DNA from: Colwellia sp. RSH04 | GTDB taxonomy: Bacteria > Pseudomonadota > Gammaproteobacteria > Enterobacterales > Alteromonadaceae | Direction: 5' to 3' | Assembly (NCBI RefSeq): GCF_003545765.1 | Contig: NZ_QXIO01000009.1 | Location: 62,001-126,000 of the forward strand | Length of the DNA: 64,000 bases | In this document: positions 54,678 through 63,484 of the stretch, one piece after another | Position numbering within the stretch: position 1 is the first letter of the stretch | Layout of the letters: each line of letters opens with the position of its first letter | Program-made: the position numbers and the translations under genes | The notes under the pieces: model-generated | What the model was told of the DNA's origin: nothing | Databases searched by the model: none | The model's input: only the letters and a program-made list of their open reading frames with translations

Positions 54678-57039
54678 TTTCAGGTACCTTAACTCGCAGC
54701 GTATAAACGGTATTGTTGCAAATATTCTCAATTGAGTTATTGGCTAGCAACTCATTATTTAAATACACGACGGTTCTTGTGACGTTTGAGCATTTATACA
54801 CGTCAAATTGAAATTCTGCGCCTCTGAAGGTACGACTGCCTGTAATATGCGATAAATGATGCGGTAGTTTAGGGTTTACTATTAAAGCGTTACCTTTGCC
54901 TTTTAATCCCACTAACTCTTCAACAATACATCGATACAACCAAGACACAGTACCGGTATTAAATAATTGACTAGAACGCCCTGCTTGCTCAGGAAATTGA
55001 TAATAAGCACCGCGATAATAATTTGGCACAAAAATAGGCAACTGACCTGTTGAGTCTATATTTTTCATTGAAGGAATGATTTTTGTAATGACTTCAAAAG
55101 CTAAATCATTTTCATTTTGTTGATACAAACTATAAGCGTAAAAGATAGCAGCATGATTATAGACTGAGCCATTTTCAGAAACGCCTGGATGTTTTTGCGT
55201 GATTCGACCAATGTCTTCAACCATCGCGGTATAGCTTGGTGCTAACATCATTACACCATGAGGGGTCATGAGTTGTTGATTAATATGATTAATCATCACT
55301 TTTCGCTGTGTAACACTTGCTGCGCCACTTAACATAGCCCAACTCTGAGGGTTAAGAAATATTTTACCTTCGCTATCATTTTCAGTGCCAAAAATACGGC
55401 CATCATCGGTAATGCCACGAGCGTACCATTCACCTATCCATAAATGCTGGTTTACGGCTTTATTCAGTTTTTTAGCGGCTAGTCGATACGCGTTAACTTT
55501 ATTTTGACAAGCTTTCGTAATGTAGTTATCACAAATATCACACCAAGTATTAATAGCATAAGCACTCGCTAACGTTAACCAAGATGATACGCCTTGCCCT
55601 TTATAGCCGACCATATTCATTGGATCACACCAATCACCTTGCTCGATATAACTTAACCCTCGTTCATCGGTAGATTGAATTAGCCAATCTAAAGAGCGTT
55701 CAATGTGAAAAATCACTGACTCAACGTGATCACTATCAAGAAAACTGATTTGTTCATACAGTAATTCAACATCTGCCGTTTCATCTAAATAAGTCATCAG
55801 ACAAATGGGTAGCCAAACACAATGATCAGCATGGGGGATTTGATTTATGTACTTTAATTGCGCATTTTTGTGTAGCAACACGCCATCAGGCATTGCACCA
55901 TTGATATGTTGTTGTGATAGCGTTTTTAAAAAAGCTTTTCGGGCACTTTGTGATTCAATAAAACACATCCCCATACTATCTTGCACATAATTTCTTGTTT
56001 GAGGATCGGTCGTTAAACGATGCACGTCACCATGATAATACATCTGTCTGGGTAGCCAATAATTAATGAAATCATCAAAGTGTTGTTCGCCAGTATTAAT
56101 ATGTAAACACCCTGCGCCCATGTTCATATAATTATCGTAACTATGTTGTTCGCTTTGCTTTTTTTGCTGATTGAAATAGCAAGCAATTAATGACGAAATC
56201 TCTTTTTCATCTTTAGCAGGCCCAAATAAAAAGTTAAGTGTTAGATCGCTTTTAGCAGCTAGCGTTTCATAAAACTGCATGACCGCTACAGGCGTTTCAT
56301 AGCGCGCCTCTACATTATCTAATGTACTATTATTAAGGGCGTCAGGGTTATGTAATCCCCCCTCTCCTTCAAAGATACTTTGATTTGCATGCCATGAAAC
56401 AGGTACTTTATCTGAAACCAGAAAAGTCTTATCCTTTAAGTCTTTATTTTGAAAGTAATCTTCAACTTTTTGATAAGGGGTTACTGAGGTTGCCACGATC
56501 GCATTGAGATTTTCATCAAATCTAGCTGATTGATTCATCCACGACATATAGCCAATTGTAAAATAAGGATAGACACTGATAACCCTCTTCTCATCACGCA
56601 AATTTAGCACGTTGAAAGACCATTGCTCTGCAACATTTGATTCACTTAAGGTCACTTTAATAGACACTTTCAAATCAAATAATTCGCAATTCCATGTTAT
56701 GGAACTTTGTTCTTGAATGAATTGAAACTTATCGAGTTTCTTACGCATTGGCTCATAAGGTAATGAGAATATTTGCTGAGTCACTTCATCTTTAATGTAA
56801 AAAAAACGTCCTGCATGATGAGTATAATAAGCATGTTCAGGTTGCATAAATGTTTTTGCTTCAATATTGGGTCCATAAGCATATTTTGCGGGCTCAGGCT
56901 GCATAAATTGAGCATTGACATACCCCCGACAATTCACTTGTAATAACTGCTGTTTATTCCATAAAAAACCACTAGCTTTTGGGTGTTGAGTTGGACTATC
57001 AAGTACAACGTTAGGGAACCCTCTATTTTGGTTACCCAC
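54670..57039 (-). CDS. GH94 glycoside phosphorylase, candidate cellobionic acid phosphorylase
   Basis: 789 residues from a GTG at 57039, which overlaps the transporter stop by eight bases with a GGGGGG tract upstream; a longer frame to 57102 has no ribosome-binding site. GH94 features: YAYGPNIEAKTFMQPEHAYY region, GDWCDPMNMVGYKGQG with the candidate general acid Asp472, and HPGVSENGSVYNHAAIFYAY. The enzyme splits a beta-glucosyl disaccharide with phosphate to give alpha-glucose 1-phosphate. Cytoplasmic, no signal. Between a transporter and a gluconokinase, cellobionate is a plausible substrate; cellobiose or another beta-glucoside is possible. Confidence 0.85.
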   Translation of the reverse strand: MGNQNRGFPNVVLDSPTQHPKASGFLWNKQQLLQVNCRGYVNAQFMQPEPAKYAYGPNIEAKTFMQPEHAYYTHHAGRFFYIKDEVTQQIFSLPYEPMRKKLDKFQFIQEQSSITWNCELFDLKVSIKVTLSESNVAEQWSFNVLNLRDEKRVISVYPYFTIGYMSWMNQSARFDENLNAIVATSVTPYQKVEDYFQNKDLKDKTFLVSDKVPVSWHANQSIFEGEGGLHNPDALNNSTLDNVEARYETPVAVMQFYETLAAKSDLTLNFLFGPAKDEKEISSLIACYFNQQKKQSEQHSYDNYMNMGAGCLHINTGEQHFDDFINYWLPRQMYYHGDVHRLTTDPQTRNYVQDSMGMCFIESQSARKAFLKTLSQQHINGAMPDGVLLHKNAQLKYINQIPHADHCVWLPICLMTYLDETADVELLYEQISFLDSDHVESVIFHIERSLDWLIQSTDERGLSYIEQGDWCDPMNMVGYKGQGVSSWLTLASAYAINTWCDICDNYITKACQNKVNAYRLAAKKLNKAVNQHLWIGEWYARGITDDGRIFGTENDSEGKIFLNPQSWAMLSGAASVTQRKVMINHINQQLMTPHGVMMLAPSYTAMVEDIGRITQKHPGVSENGSVYNHAAIFYAYSLYQQNENDLAFEVITKIIPSMKNIDSTGQLPIFVPNYYRGAYYQFPEQAGRSSQLFNTGTVSWLYRCIVEELVGLKGKGNALIVNPKLPHHLSHITGSRTFRGAEFQFDVYKCSNVTRTVVYLNNELLANNSIENICNNTVYTLRVKVPENA

Positions 57040-58453
57040 AGTTACTTCCCCCCTTAATATGCTCAGCTTCTTGGCAATAAAGTTGTGCATGAATATGACC
57101 AAGCTTTTTATCAGTCAACGGATAAAACCAAATTAATGGTACAGACAATGCGGCAAACAAGCCGGGGATAAGCGTTAACAGTAAAACAATTCCTTGCTCT
57201 GATGATGCACTCTGTACTTGATTAGCAACATAACCTAATGAAGCAAGCAACCAACCTATCACTGCTCCTGCAATAGCTCCGCCAAGTTTTTGTGAAAAAG
57301 ACGCGGCCGAAAAAATCATCGCTGTTGCTCTACGCCCTGTTTTATATTGTGAATAATCAGCAGTATCGGCATACATTGAGAAAACTAATGGCGACTTAGG
57401 TCCCAAGGCAAAACCAATTGCAATTTGCATCGCAAATATCAAGGTAATGTTTTCAGCAGGTATAAAGTAAAAAATAATGGAAAGAAAAGCGACAATTGAC
57501 ATTAATAGCATTAGCAGCATTTTTTTATCTATAAACTTAGTCAATAGAGGTGTAGCAGCTGCACCCGCAGCAAGCGATAACATATAAGCCATAGCAAAAC
57601 TGCCAATAAGATCGGGTCTACCGACATAGTATTTAAAATAAAACGTACCCGTACTTCCCCTAAGCGTTATTGTCATCATGATGACCAATGCTAGCGAGAA
57701 TAAAATGAGCCAAGGCTTATTATTGGTTAAATCTTTTATATCTTGTAGTACATTCGTTTTTTGATCTGCAGGAGGAGAAATTCTTTCTTGGGTGGTAAGA
57801 AAAGTAATAATGAATAAAATTGCCGCAATGACACCATAAAGCCCCATGGTATATTGCCAACCTAAGGTTTCATTTCCTTGACCAAAGTAACTTACTAGCG
57901 TTGGCGTAAAGTAAGCAACAAGGCTTCCTCCTGTGAAAGCACCAATAAACCGAAAACTGGTAAGTACTGTTCTTTCTTGACTATTACTGGTGATAACTCC
58001 AAGTAATGCGCCATAAGGCACATTAATAAAGGTATAGGCTAGCATCATAAATATATAAGTAAGGTATGCCCATATAATTTTTGAGGTACTATCTAAGTCA
58101 GGCACGGTAAAAGTTAGTACGCCAGCAGCAACTAGCGGTAATATCCCCCATAATAAATACGGACGAAACTTTCCATATTTACTCTCTGTTCTATCAGCTA
58201 ACGCTCCCATTAAAGGATCAGAAAATGCATCAATAACTCTGGTGACCAACATCATAGTACCAACTGTCGCCGCAGAAAGACCAAAGACATCGGTATAAAA
58301 AATGAATAGGAATACATCAAATACACGCCAGTAAAAATTTGACGCTACATCTCCACAGGCATAGCCAATTTTTTCATTCAGTGTGAGTTTTTCACTGATG
58401 TTAATTTTTGACTGTAAATGTCGTTCTAATGTTTTTTTATGCACTTGCATCAC
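57032..58453 (-). CDS. GPH-family sugar:cation symporter (MFS)
   Basis: A 473-residue protein with about 12 membrane spans. Family markers: LNEKIGYACGDVASNFYWRV, DAFSDPLMGALADRTESKYG, KFRPYLLWG and NVPYGALLGVIT, typical of the glycoside-pentoside-hexuronide group such as MelB and XynT. It brings the locus's oligosaccharide across the inner membrane. First gene of the minus-strand operon, downstream of LacI-type operators. ATG 58453 or 58450 are both possible starts. Confidence 0.9.
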   Translation of the reverse strand: MMQVHKKTLERHLQSKINISEKLTLNEKIGYACGDVASNFYWRVFDVFLFIFYTDVFGLSAATVGTMMLVTRVIDAFSDPLMGALADRTESKYGKFRPYLLWGILPLVAAGVLTFTVPDLDSTSKIIWAYLTYIFMMLAYTFINVPYGALLGVITSNSQERTVLTSFRFIGAFTGGSLVAYFTPTLVSYFGQGNETLGWQYTMGLYGVIAAILFIITFLTTQERISPPADQKTNVLQDIKDLTNNKPWLILFSLALVIMMTITLRGSTGTFYFKYYVGRPDLIGSFAMAYMLSLAAGAAATPLLTKFIDKKMLLMLLMSIVAFLSIIFYFIPAENITLIFAMQIAIGFALGPKSPLVFSMYADTADYSQYKTGRRATAMIFSAASFSQKLGGAIAGAVIGWLLASLGYVANQVQSASSEQGIVLLLTLIPGLFAALSVPLIWFYPLTDKKLGHIHAQLYCQEAEHIKGGSNCG

Positions 58454-58503
58454 TTCCCGATAAATGAGTCATTTTATGTTTATTGAATTTTCAAAAAACA
58501 AAA

Positions 58504-58517
58504 TGTAAGCGCTTACA
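58504..58517. promoter_or_regulatory. LacI-family operator 1
   Basis: Perfect palindrome TGTAAGCGCTTACA, 50 bases upstream of the transporter start. The CG centre is the LacI/GalR-family signature. Confidence 0.88.
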
Positions 58518-58724
58518 AGTTAACTGAATTACTATATCAATTGCAATATAAATTTTAATAAAACGAGCAATAAATACATTTAAACCATTATAAACAACAT
58601 GTTAAACAGAGCCAAAAGTAACACTTCACTTTAAAAACTTTGCCTTTTCTCTTTTATAAATTGGTTAAAAAATAATTAATTTAAAATAACAGTTGATCTA
58701 TCGAGATGAATAATCTAGTTTAGA

Positions 58725-58738
58725 TGTAAGCGCTTACA
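58725..58738. promoter_or_regulatory. LacI-family operator 2
   Basis: Identical palindrome TGTAAGCGCTTACA, 221 bases from operator 1 and about 105 bases upstream of the receptor gene. Two distant identical sites allow looping by a tetrameric repressor. Confidence 0.88.
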
Positions 58739-58781
58739 TAATAAAAGAGCTTGCGAATAAGTATTTTTTTTTGCATTATCT

Positions 58782-58795
58782 TGAAAGCGCTTACA
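58782..58795. promoter_or_regulatory. LacI-family operator 3, one mismatch
   Basis: TGAAAGCGCTTACA, one change from the other two sites, about 47 bases upstream of the TonB-receptor start. The rest of the gap 58454-58841 is AT-rich and holds no gene. No lacI-type regulator gene is in the window. Confidence 0.8.
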
Positions 58796-58841
58796 TCAAC
58801 TAAATAATTATAAAGATGGTTATATAGCCAGGAGATATAAC

Positions 58842-61808
58842 ATGAGTCAGACCACCTTCACCAAAACAAAGGTTGCAACAAGTTTGTCACTAATACTTGG
58901 TGCAACGTCACTGCCTGCTATTTCTGCAGAGCAAGCAAACATAAAAGAAAAAGATGAAATTGAAGTCATTGCTGTTACAGGAATGCGCTCAAGCATTAAG
59001 GAATCAACCGCTTTAAAGCGTGATGCTAACGGTGTCGTTGATGCCATTTCAGCTGAAGATATTGGTAAATTTCCAGATACCAACCTTGCGGAGTCATTAC
59101 AGCGTATTACCGGTGTTTCAATAGATAGAACAAATGGTGAAGGTAGTAAAGTAACGGTTCGTGGTTTTGGTCCTGACTTTAATATGGTGACATTAAATGG
59201 CAGAACAATGCCGGCTTCTAGCTTACCAGCTGGAGGCGGTGTAGCAAATTCTCGTGCCTTTGATTTTTCAAATTTAGCCTCTGACGCAGTTAAGTCGGTT
59301 TCTGTTTACAAAACAGGTAAAGCCAATATTGCAACTGGCGGTATCGGTGCAACTATTGATATAGTTACCAGTAGACCACTTGATAACCCAGGTTTGCAAG
59401 TCAGCATAGGCGCTAAAGCCCACGCAGATACAACAAACCGAGTTGGTGATGATTTAACACCTGAACTTTCTGGCTTATTGAGCTGGACAGACAATGATGA
59501 AATGTTTGGTGCCTCATTAACATTCAATACCCAAGAAAGACACAGCTCTTCATCAGGTGCCTTTGTAAACCAATGGCGTACTAGCCCTTACGATGGCACT
59601 ATTCCTCAAGCTGCAGATGACATTCAAATAGCTAATGAACCCCAAATAGATCAGCTATATTCTATGCCATCTGATTTACGTAACTATATTGCAGATCGAG
59701 AACGTACAAGAACAAACGCTCAACTTACTTTACAATTTAGACCTGTAGACTCTCTTACTGCAACACTTGATTACACTTACGCTAAACAAGATCTTTTTGA
59801 AGCGCGCGCAGAACATTCAATTTGGATGGATACATATAAGTCTAGTTTAGGTTTTGATAACGAAACAGCAACAACTCCTGTTGATTACAATGAAGATCGC
59901 GGCAGCCAACCTCCAAGAGATTTAGGTTTAGCGCAGCAAGAATTAAATCAAATTAATGAAAATGACTCTATAGGCTTAAACCTAAGTTACGATGTTAATG
60001 ATTACTTTAATGTGACTCTTGATGCACATAGCTCTGCTGCTGAAAGTACACCTGATGCGGCGTATGGTAGCTGGTTAAATACAGGTTTAGGTGCCAACAT
60101 TTCTGCTGGTCAAGGCGTTGATTTCACCAATGACTACCCTACTTTACGCGTTGATTTTGATGATTGCGATTCACGCAGAGGCTTAAACTGTAATGGCGTT
60201 TTAGATCAAGATGATGTTGGTACTTCAATTCTTGATATGCAATATGCGGCTCAAAAGTCAGAAATTAATCAATTCCGTTTGATTGGTAACTATCAGTTTG
60301 ATGAAGGTAGTATTGAGTTCGGTGTCGAATCACGAGCAATGGAAAGTCATTCGGTTCAATCATTAACGCGTCATACCATGGGTAATTGGGGTGTTGAAAA
60401 CCCTGGTGAATTACCAGAAGGTTATTTAACACCTGAGCAATTTGGTAATGGTGCTGGTGGCTACTCTGATGGTTTTACTGGCAGCGCGTCTCAAATTGGT
60501 GCTTGGGCTGCAGGTGCATACGGCTTTGATTTTGTAGCCGATGGTGCATATGCAACCAATAGAACAATCAAAGAAGATATTACGGCAGCCTTTTTGCAGC
60601 TTGATTTATCTGGTGAGTTAGGTGGTCGCCCTTACAATGTATCTGCTGGTGTTCGTTTTGAGAATACTGACATTACATCATCAGCGAATGTAACCTTACC
60701 AAATGCTGTTGCTTGGGAAGGCAATAATGACTTCAATGTGCGTTATGGTGAAGGTATGGAAGATTTTAGTGCGAATGCTGACTATAGTCATGTTCTACCT
60801 AGTTTTGACTTTGATATTGAAGTGGTTGATAACGTTATTACACGCTTGTCTTACAGTAAAACTATTGCACGACCAACATATGATCAATTAAGTTCTGCAG
60901 CATCTGATGTGAGCGGACCTTCAGGCCCTACGACTTTACAGGGAGTTCAACTAGGTACTGCATCAAACGGTAATCCAGGACTTGTGCCTTTAGAGTCTGA
61001 TAATATCGATATTTCTGCAGAATGGTACTTTGCTGACACAAGTTACGTGTCATTAGGTTATTATGAAAAAAGAGTAAATAACTTTGCTGGGCGCCAACCC
61101 GTTGTTGAAAATGTTTATGGCCTTCGTGATGCAACAGCAGGACCAAGAGCACAAGCTGCTGAAGCTAAACTGTTAGAATTAGGTGAAGAAATTACCGACA
61201 CTAATTTATTTGCGATGGTTGCTGCAACAGAAAATAATGTCGATTTTTATTCAATGCCAGCAGAAGAGTTCGAAGTGCATTATGATGTATTAGCAAACTC
61301 AGATGATCCATTGATGGACTTCACCGTTACCAAATTTGTTAATAATAAAGAAGCTAAAATTGATGGTTTTGAATTTGCCGTACAACACTTCTTTGGCGAA
61401 ACAGGCTTTGGTGTGCAAGCTAACTATACTACAGTAAATGGTGATATTGGCTTTAATAACACTGGTGATCCAAGTGTCACTCAGTTTGCCTTAGTTGGTT
61501 TAAGTGATACCGCAAACCTAGTATTGATGTATGAGAATGATTCATTTCAAGCGCGAGTTGCTTATAACTGGCGCGACAAATTCTTAAACACACAAGCTCA
61601 ATATATTAATGAGCCAGGTTATACCGAAGAATATGCCCAAATTGACTTTAATGTGGCTTACCAATTCAATGAAAGCTTGTCTGTTTTCTTAGAAGGTATC
61701 AATATTACCGGTGAAGATACGCGAACACATGGCCGTACTACGGTACAGTTATGGAACTATGCAGAGCAAGAGGCGCGTTATGCATTAGGTGCACGTTATA
61801 CCTTTTAG
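58842..61808 (+). CDS. TonB-dependent receptor of the sugar locus
   Basis: A 988-residue outer-membrane receptor with AGGAGA upstream of the ATG. Signal peptide about 1-29 (ending ISA). Plug domain: VTGMRSSIKESTALKRDANG, DISAEDIGKFPDTNLAESLQ-type segment and RITGVSIDR, VTVRGFGPDFNMVTLNGR. The beta-barrel ends with ARYTF, the terminal aromatic needed for outer-membrane insertion. It is of the large receptor type associated with polysaccharide uptake in Alteromonadales and Xanthomonas. LacI-type operators upstream link it to the divergent operon. A strong terminator follows. Confidence 0.93.
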   Translation: MSQTTFTKTKVATSLSLILGATSLPAISAEQANIKEKDEIEVIAVTGMRSSIKESTALKRDANGVVDAISAEDIGKFPDTNLAESLQRITGVSIDRTNGEGSKVTVRGFGPDFNMVTLNGRTMPASSLPAGGGVANSRAFDFSNLASDAVKSVSVYKTGKANIATGGIGATIDIVTSRPLDNPGLQVSIGAKAHADTTNRVGDDLTPELSGLLSWTDNDEMFGASLTFNTQERHSSSSGAFVNQWRTSPYDGTIPQAADDIQIANEPQIDQLYSMPSDLRNYIADRERTRTNAQLTLQFRPVDSLTATLDYTYAKQDLFEARAEHSIWMDTYKSSLGFDNETATTPVDYNEDRGSQPPRDLGLAQQELNQINENDSIGLNLSYDVNDYFNVTLDAHSSAAESTPDAAYGSWLNTGLGANISAGQGVDFTNDYPTLRVDFDDCDSRRGLNCNGVLDQDDVGTSILDMQYAAQKSEINQFRLIGNYQFDEGSIEFGVESRAMESHSVQSLTRHTMGNWGVENPGELPEGYLTPEQFGNGAGGYSDGFTGSASQIGAWAAGAYGFDFVADGAYATNRTIKEDITAAFLQLDLSGELGGRPYNVSAGVRFENTDITSSANVTLPNAVAWEGNNDFNVRYGEGMEDFSANADYSHVLPSFDFDIEVVDNVITRLSYSKTIARPTYDQLSSAASDVSGPSGPTTLQGVQLGTASNGNPGLVPLESDNIDISAEWYFADTSYVSLGYYEKRVNNFAGRQPVVENVYGLRDATAGPRAQAAEAKLLELGEEITDTNLFAMVAATENNVDFYSMPAEEFEVHYDVLANSDDPLMDFTVTKFVNNKEAKIDGFEFAVQHFFGETGFGVQANYTTVNGDIGFNNTGDPSVTQFALVGLSDTANLVLMYENDSFQARVAYNWRDKFLNTQAQYINEPGYTEEYAQIDFNVAYQFNESLSVFLEGINITGEDTRTHGRTTVQLWNYAEQEARYALGARYTF

Positions 61809-61823
61809 TTCATAGTATCGAGT

Positions 61824-61861
61824 TAAAACCCACGCCATACTTTTGTACGGCGTGGGTTTTA
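61824..61861 (+). terminator. Terminator after the TonB-dependent receptor
   Basis: Stem TAAAACCCACGCC / GGCGTGGGTTTTA, 15 bases past the stop. It lies before the halogenase genes, so these need read-through or their own promoter. Confidence 0.92.
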
Positions 61862-61900
61862 TACACTTAAAAAGCATTACAATTTAGGCAGTAATTCATT

Positions 61901-63445
61901 ATGGATAAAGTAATCAAGAAAATTGTTATTGTCGGTGGCGGCTCTGCTGGCTGGATAACAGCAGGAACTATAGCGGCTCAATATGCAAAACAACCAAATT
62001 CTTTATTTGAAATTACTTTAATAGAATCTCCGCAAGTTAGCTCTATTGGTGTAGGTGAAGGTACGTGGCCTTCAATACGAAATACCCTTGAGCGAATAGG
62101 CATTAATGAAAGTGCTTTTCTACAGTGTTGTGATGCTTCCTTCAAGCAAGGATCAAAATTCATTGGGTGGAATAACGGTCGAAAAGATGACTATTATTAT
62201 CACCCTTTTATGACTCCAAAAGGCTATGGTCATGTTGATTTATATTCTCACTGGCAAACCTACCATAAAGAACAAGCCTTCGCTGATGCTATTAATATTC
62301 AGAGTCATGTTTGTCAGGCAGGACTTGCACCAAAACAATTGTCCACGCCTGATTATGCTGCGGTGACTAATTATGGCTATCACTTAGATGCCAAAAAATT
62401 TGCAGCACTACTTAAAGAACATTGTATTAACACATTAGGTGTAAAGCACCTTTATGACCACATTGACAGTATAGAATCAGACAATACTGGTGATATACAT
62501 AAATTACAGACAAAAGAGCACGGTTGTATTCACGGTGATTTATTTGTTGATTGTACTGGTCACCTATCATTGCTACTAGGTAAGCACTTTGAAATTCCAC
62601 TCATTAATAAAGAAAATATATTATTTAATAACAGTGCTCTTGCGGTGCAAGTTCCCTATGAAAGCTTAAATGAAAATATTGCATCAGCAACATTGTCTAC
62701 AGCACAAGAAGCAGGTTGGATATGGGATATCGGGTTAACCTCAAGACGTGGTGTTGGTTATACCTATTCAGATAAATACATTACAGATGAAAAAGCAGAA
62801 CAAGCGCTTCGTCGTTATCTTAAATGCTCAATTAGTGATGAACTCTCTCAATCGCTAGCCGTGAAAAAAATCAGTTTTACTCCTGGGTATCGTGAGAAGT
62901 TTTGGCATAAAAACTGTGTTGCAATAGGCATGTCATCTGGCTTTATTGAACCTTTAGAGGCATCGGCACTCGCAATGATAGAGCTATCAAGCTCGATGCT
63001 TGGAGAAGAATTACCGACTACCCGAGCTCATATGGATATTATCGCAAAACGCTATAACAAGCGCTTTACTTATCGCTGGGAGAGAGTCATTGAGTTTTTA
63101 AAGTTACATTATGTATTAAGCCAACGCACTGACAGTAACTATTGGCTTGATAATAAAAAAGATAGCTCAATACCCGAAAGGTTAAAGTCATTATTATCTT
63201 TGTGGCAATATCAATCACCAAGTCGCTATGACTTTATTCAAAATGAAGAGATATTTCCATCGGCGAGTTATCAATACATTCTTTATGGCATGGGCTTCAA
63301 GACTCAACAACGTGTCACGCCAAGCAGCAGACAAAACACGCCTGCTCTAGCTAAACTATTTGATGAGGTGAAAACCCAACAAGCCCAATACTTAGCTGCA
63401 TTGCCCGCGAATAGAACGTTATTGTCGCAACTTAGTAGTAAATAA
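61901..63445 (+). CDS. Tryptophan-halogenase-family flavoprotein, variant motif
   Basis: A 514-residue FAD-dependent halogenase relative. FAD site GGGSAGW at 12-18; GVGEGTWPSIRNTLERIGI; conserved Lys82 in ASFKQGSKF, equivalent to the catalytic lysine of PrnA; GMSSGFIEPLEASALAMIEL near residue 345. The halogenase fingerprint WxWxIP is WIWDIG here (Trp273, Trp275), with glycine for proline. These proteins commonly sit beside TonB receptors for carbohydrates, where halogenation has not been shown to be their main job. Start is 92 bases after the receptor stop. Confidence 0.88.
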   Translation: MDKVIKKIVIVGGGSAGWITAGTIAAQYAKQPNSLFEITLIESPQVSSIGVGEGTWPSIRNTLERIGINESAFLQCCDASFKQGSKFIGWNNGRKDDYYYHPFMTPKGYGHVDLYSHWQTYHKEQAFADAINIQSHVCQAGLAPKQLSTPDYAAVTNYGYHLDAKKFAALLKEHCINTLGVKHLYDHIDSIESDNTGDIHKLQTKEHGCIHGDLFVDCTGHLSLLLGKHFEIPLINKENILFNNSALAVQVPYESLNENIASATLSTAQEAGWIWDIGLTSRRGVGYTYSDKYITDEKAEQALRRYLKCSISDELSQSLAVKKISFTPGYREKFWHKNCVAIGMSSGFIEPLEASALAMIELSSSMLGEELPTTRAHMDIIAKRYNKRFTYRWERVIEFLKLHYVLSQRTDSNYWLDNKKDSSIPERLKSLLSLWQYQSPSRYDFIQNEEIFPSASYQYILYGMGFKTQQRVTPSSRQNTPALAKLFDEVKTQQAQYLAALPANRTLLSQLSSK

Positions 63446-63484
63446 ATCATTGTAAAAATTCATTTAATAAAAAGTGAGAAGTAT

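Noticed and set aside
54677..54731. Longer N-terminus of the gluconokinase
   Set aside because: It would overlap GH94 by about 60 bases; the ATG at 54677 has a ribosome-binding site and gives the usual family start.
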